Source of the DNA: Maribacter_C sp047345145
GTDB taxonomy: Bacteria; Bacteroidota; Bacteroidia; Flavobacteriales; Flavobacteriaceae
Assembly: GCF_047345145.1 (NCBI RefSeq)
Contig: NZ_JBLFER010000002.1
Location: 620,001 to 684,000 of the forward strand
Length of the DNA stretch: 64,000 nucleotides
Reading direction: 5' to 3'
In this document: positions 61,031 through 64,000 of the stretch, one piece after another
Layout: each line of letters opens with the position of its first letter
Position numbering within the stretch: position 1 is the stretch's first letter
The notes under the pieces: model-generated
The model's input: only the letters and a program-made list of their open reading frames with translations
The model's database searches: none
What the model was told of the DNA's origin: nothing
Translations under genes and position numbers: made by a program

Positions 61031-61687
61031 ATGACACTTTCTGAGGAAGACTATATCAAAGCGATTTACCACCTAGGCAAGGGAGAGAACACCACAGTTT
61101 CTACCAATGCCGTTGCGCAACAAATGGAGACCAAGCCTTCTTCGGTAACCGATATGGTGAAGAAACTATCGGAAAAGGGAGTGGCCAATTATAGACCCTA
61201 CAAAGGTGTTAGTCTAACAGAATACGGTCAAAAAATTGCACTTTCCTTAGTACGAAAGCATCGTCTTTGGGAAGTATTTTTAGTAGAAAAACTAGATTTT
61301 TCTTGGGATGAAGTACATGAGGTAGCTGAACAGTTGGAACATATCAAAAGTGAAAAGTTAATAGACCAGCTTGATAAACATTTAGGTTTTCCGCAGGTTG
61401 ACCCGCATGGAGACCCCATTCCTTCAAAGAAGGGAGAGTTTAAAAAGACGATTAAGAAATTATTGAATGAGGTGCCCACAGGAACCAGTGGAATATGTGT
61501 TGGAGTAAAAGATTCATCGCCACCATTCCTTAAATTCTTAGATAAAAATAAGATAGCATTAGGTGATACGATTTTGGTTTTAGAGAAAGAGGAATTCGAT
61601 GGTTCTTTATATATTCGGATAAAAGAATCTAAGATTCATATATCCAATCAGATTGCTTCGAACCTTTATCTCAAAATCACCGCCTAA
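61031..61687 (+). CDS. DtxR/MntR-family metal-dependent regulator
   Basis: 218 aa from the ATG at 61031 (MTLSEEDYIKAIYHLG); an earlier in-frame ATG at 61010 adds seven residues. Winged helix with VSTNAVAQQMETKPSSVTDM, dimerisation/metal domain with HRLWEVFLVEKL and DEVHEVAEQLEHI (His and Glu ligands) and VDPHGDPIP, then a C-terminal FeoA/SH3-like domain (IALGDTILVLEKEEF). Bound Fe2+ or Mn2+ would turn it on as a repressor. Probable targets are the divergent receptor and the following genes. Confidence 0.93.
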   Translation: MTLSEEDYIKAIYHLGKGENTTVSTNAVAQQMETKPSSVTDMVKKLSEKGVANYRPYKGVSLTEYGQKIALSLVRKHRLWEVFLVEKLDFSWDEVHEVAEQLEHIKSEKLIDQLDKHLGFPQVDPHGDPIPSKKGEFKKTIKKLLNEVPTGTSGICVGVKDSSPPFLKFLDKNKIALGDTILVLEKEEFDGSLYIRIKESKIHISNQIASNLYLKITA

Positions 61688-62468
61688 GTTCTATACCAGC
61701 GACTCTTTTTTATTGTTGATGGTGTTATTGTTGGTTTCCGGAATTTGCTTGGCTCAAGATGTCATCGAATCACCAACAAGCACGGTTAAGGGAACGGCAC
61801 AAATTGAAATTGCCTCGTCCTATGAATCGTTCAAAGAAGGTAATGAGAAAAGTGTAGGATATACAGCTGGTTCGCTGCTGTTCTTGTATGGTGTTTCTGA
61901 TGCCGTTGAAATCCGTTTTGGAATGGATTTTCAACAAGATGGCGTTCGAGTAAATGGAAGAAAGCCGACTAGTGTTGAAAGTGGCTATACGCCTTTACAA
62001 ATCGGAGTAGGTGCTGATTTAATTAAGGAAAAAGGGATTTTCCCTAAAATTAGTTTTATCGGTGATATGTTTTTACCGTCCACCGGTGGAAGTGATTTTA
62101 AACAAGATAAGTTGGGTTTTGGATTGAAAGCGGGATTTTTTCACAATCTAGGTAAGAGCCATAACGCTCAGTTAAATTATAATCTCGGTGCAGATTTTGG
62201 TAATGATGATTTGGCCTATTTCTATGGCATAACCTATTTATATAATATTGGTTCGATAGGGGGAGCATATTTAGAATTGAATGGTAATTTGCCTGATGAT
62301 TTTTCGCCTAATCATTATATCAGTGCCGCCTTTTATTGGACACCAACAGCGAACATACAGTTTGATACGATTGTAGGAAGGGGAATTAATGCAGACCAAG
62401 ATTTTTATCTAACCGGTAGGTTACAGATTTACATTCCGAATACTAAAACGAAAACAACCAATCAATAA
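61653..62468 (+). CDS. outer membrane protein, MetA-pathway/transporter family
   Basis: About 271 aa, exported (hydrophobic core FLLLMVLLLVSGICLAQ) with regularly spaced beta strands: VEIRFGMDFQQDGV, GYTPLQIGVGADLI, AQLNYNLGADFG, FYLTGRLQIYI. It resembles the family named 'MetA-pathway of phenol degradation' outer membrane proteins. The start is unclear: TTG at 61653 overlaps the regulator by 35 bp but gives basic residues before the hydrophobic core; ATG at 61719 would cut the signal short. Lying between regulator and ZIP gene, it may be an outer membrane metal channel. Confidence 0.72.
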   Translation: MLRTFISKSPPKFYTSDSFLLLMVLLLVSGICLAQDVIESPTSTVKGTAQIEIASSYESFKEGNEKSVGYTAGSLLFLYGVSDAVEIRFGMDFQQDGVRVNGRKPTSVESGYTPLQIGVGADLIKEKGIFPKISFIGDMFLPSTGGSDFKQDKLGFGLKAGFFHNLGKSHNAQLNYNLGADFGNDDLAYFYGITYLYNIGSIGGAYLELNGNLPDDFSPNHYISAAFYWTPTANIQFDTIVGRGINADQDFYLTGRLQIYIPNTKTKTTNQ

Positions 62469-62477
62469 ATTACAATT

Positions 62478-63299
62478 ATGCAACAGGTAATTGACTATTT
62501 TGAATCGATAAATCCTATTCTGGCAGCATTTTACGCCACTTTGTTCACTTGGGGTTTAACTGCCGCAGGTGCAGCTCTGGTCTTTTTCTTTAAAAACCCT
62601 AAAAGGTCAGTGATGGATGGCATGCTTGGTTTTACCGGCGGCGTCATGGTAGCCGCAAGTTTTTGGAGTCTTTTGGCGCCAGGTATTGAAATGAGTCCGG
62701 GTGAAGGTTTTGTAAAAGTAATTCCTGCCGCTGTGGGCTTTTTATTAGGTGCTCTTTTCCTCTTCGGATTAGATAAAGTTTTACCCCATTTGCACATTAA
62801 TTTTAAAGAATCGGAGGCAGAAGGAATTAAAACACCTTGGCATAAAACCACACTTTTGACCTTGGCGATTACCCTACATAACATTCCGGAAGGATTGGCC
62901 GTTGGTGTACTTTTTGGTGGTGTAGCTGCAGGCTTTGACGGCGCAACAATAGGTGGTGCTGTTGCCTTGGCTTTGGGTATTGGCTTACAGAACTTCCCAG
63001 AAGGTTTCGCTGTCTCAATGCCCTTAAGAAGACAAGGTCTTACGAGAAGGCGAAGTTTTATGTATGGTCAAGCGTCGGCCATGGTTGAACCGATTGCCGC
63101 TGTAATTGGAGCTTGGGCGGTTATTACTTTTCAGCCAATTTTACCATATGCCTTAGCTTTTGCAGCTGGAGCAATGATTTTTGTAGTGGTAGAAGAAGTA
63201 ATTCCTGAAACTCAACAAGACAAACACTCTGATATTGCTGTAATGGGCTTTATTGCAGGTTTTATTGTGATGATGACTTTAGATGTCGGTCTCGGTTAA
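62478..63299 (+). CDS. ZIP-family divalent metal transporter
   Basis: 273-aa inner membrane metal importer (Zn2+, Mn2+ or Fe2+) with eight helices. Metal-site motifs: HNIPEGLAVG in helix 4 and QNFPEGFAVS in helix 5, where Gln replaces the more common His before NFPEG. The loop between helices 3 and 4 contains LPHLHINFKE, a possible metal-binding segment. It follows the outer membrane protein by 9 bp and completes a metal locus with the DtxR-type regulator. Confidence 0.92.
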   Translation: MQQVIDYFESINPILAAFYATLFTWGLTAAGAALVFFFKNPKRSVMDGMLGFTGGVMVAASFWSLLAPGIEMSPGEGFVKVIPAAVGFLLGALFLFGLDKVLPHLHINFKESEAEGIKTPWHKTTLLTLAITLHNIPEGLAVGVLFGGVAAGFDGATIGGAVALALGIGLQNFPEGFAVSMPLRRQGLTRRRSFMYGQASAMVEPIAAVIGAWAVITFQPILPYALAFAAGAMIFVVVEEVIPETQQDKHSDIAVMGFIAGFIVMMTLDVGLG

Positions 63300-63450
63300 T
63301 AGTTAACCAACACACTTCATAGACGAAATAACCCGCATCAGCTAAAATAAATTGCAAGTCGATTATAATTCCTTTTCTTGTTAGATTCTCCCCAAGAGAT
63401 GTCTTACGGAACACCTATTTCATTGCATGCGATTAAACAATTCGCGGGTT

Positions 63451-64000
63451 ATGATAAAAGTGAGACAATATAGAATCCTTTTTTTTATTAGCTGTTTTTT
63501 CTTAGGATGTACACTAATTTTGGCCAATGTAACTAATGAAAGAAAGCCCGTTGATACTTTTTCAATACCTTTTGTAAAAGTTTCTGATTCGATTACGTCT
63601 AAAAAGAAGCGAAGAGAATCAAAGGCAAGGCTATCCTATTTGCCGAATAAGACCTATTTGACAAACCTTCGAAAAGATATTTCTGAAGCCGCGAGAAGAG
63701 AAAAAGGGAATTCGGTTAGCACGAATAGTTTTGTAATAAATAATCGATTGCAACCTAGTACTCTTTCGAATCTGATAAGCTTTAATATTTACGATAAAGC
63801 CTTAAACACGCATAGTTTTTCAGGTACCCAAAGTACCATGAATCCGCTTAATTTTACTTTCGAAAATACGGTTAATACGAAGCTTGAATTATACGGTTTT
63901 GAGTATCGTTTTAAAAGAGCTGAAAGCAAAAAATTTGGGTATTTAGCGAGGGCTAGATTCGAGCGAGATAATAATAGTAAGTCTTATTATCAGTTGGGTA
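63451..64000 (+). CDS. exported protein of unknown function, runs off the window
   Basis: An ATG at 63451 opens a frame of 183 codons that stays open to the last base. It begins MIKVRQYRILFFISCFFLGC, a signal sequence with a possible lipobox FLGC, then a Lys/Arg-rich stretch (SKKKRRESKARL) and a part of beta character (FENTVNTKLELYGFEYRF, YLARARFERD). The C-terminal part and function are unknown. It starts 151 bp after the ZIP gene; its ATG lies in GCGGGTTAT, the complement of ATAACCCGC at 63328-63336. Confidence 0.75.
   Translation, partial: MIKVRQYRILFFISCFFLGCTLILANVTNERKPVDTFSIPFVKVSDSITSKKKRRESKARLSYLPNKTYLTNLRKDISEAARREKGNSVSTNSFVINNRLQPSTLSNLISFNIYDKALNTHSFSGTQSTMNPLNFTFENTVNTKLELYGFEYRFKRAESKKFGYLARARFERDNNSKSYYQLG

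Noticed and set aside
63399..63473. 24-codon plus-strand frame (MSYGTPISLHAIKQF) before the last gene
   Set aside because: It overlaps the start of the signal-bearing frame at 63451 in another phase. AAGAG before its ATG is suggestive of a leader peptide, but nothing else supports it.

Overview
The window looks like a chromosomal segment of a marine-type member of the Flavobacteriaceae (Bacteroidota). Reasons: A+T-rich DNA, many intergenic -7 elements of the Bacteroidota form TAnnTTTG, few Shine-Dalgarno sequences, TonB-dependent receptors with an N-terminal carboxypeptidase-regulatory-like domain, lipoproteins, DUF3078, GDYXXLXY/DUF2157 and YicC-type genes, a eukaryote-like class Ia ribonucleotide reductase, and a flavobacterial lycopene cyclase. 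I see no rRNA, tRNA, CRISPR array, complete insertion sequence or prophage. Genus cannot be fixed from the sequence alone.

Layout. 0.1-3.8 kb: nrdB-nrdA. 3.9-4.4 kb: two candidate tiny membrane-protein genes, the first with its own terminator. 4.5-17.1 kb: a sugar oxidation locus with two FAD-dependent GMC oxidoreductases, one Tat-exported gluconate-dehydrogenase-subunit-3-like partner, three xylose-isomerase-like TIM-barrel proteins, two DUF1080 lipoproteins, a Gfo/Idh/MocA oxidoreductase and a NupG-type permease. Together they resemble the 3-keto-glycoside route: oxidise C3 of a glycoside, cleave the bond by elimination and hydration or by hydrolysis, then re-reduce the sugar. 17-19.5 kb: SdpI-like protein, then yicC-gmk-nadD. 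19.5-27.1 kb: a sialidase-like protein and uncharacterised envelope proteins.

27.2-36.5 kb: a probable phosphate-starvation island with a PiT transporter carrying a PhoU-like tail, a phosphate-selective porin, a small MORN-like secreted protein, a secreted carboxypeptidase-regulatory-like protein, and a TonB-dependent receptor plus lipoprotein pair. Five intergenic sites here carry arrays of a 7-bp unit (TAACATT or its complement AATGTTA) repeated every 11 bp. In the four sites serving minus-strand genes the proximal unit lies exactly 7 bp from a TnnnTTTG-like -7 element. This is the spacing expected of a PhoB-type activator and is the most striking regulatory pattern in the window.

36.5-47.2 kb: housekeeping genes (dgt, dxs, tadA, aspS) with DUF3078, ClC and small membrane proteins. 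47.3-54.1 kb: a tetR-tolC-adaptor-RND efflux operon with a perfect 13-bp inverted repeat upstream of tetR. 54.2-58.5 kb: an ECF sigma factor with its membrane partner, a polyprenyl synthetase, lycopene cyclase and a membrane protein. 58.5-63.3 kb: a metal-homeostasis locus (TonB-dependent receptor, DtxR/MntR-type regulator, outer-membrane protein, ZIP transporter), with a palindrome overlapping the receptor's -7 element. 63.45 kb to the end: a protein that runs off the window.

Domain calls rest on motif recognition by eye. Start codons were moved downstream in many cases to fit a signal peptide, a promoter or a neighbour; each such case is stated.
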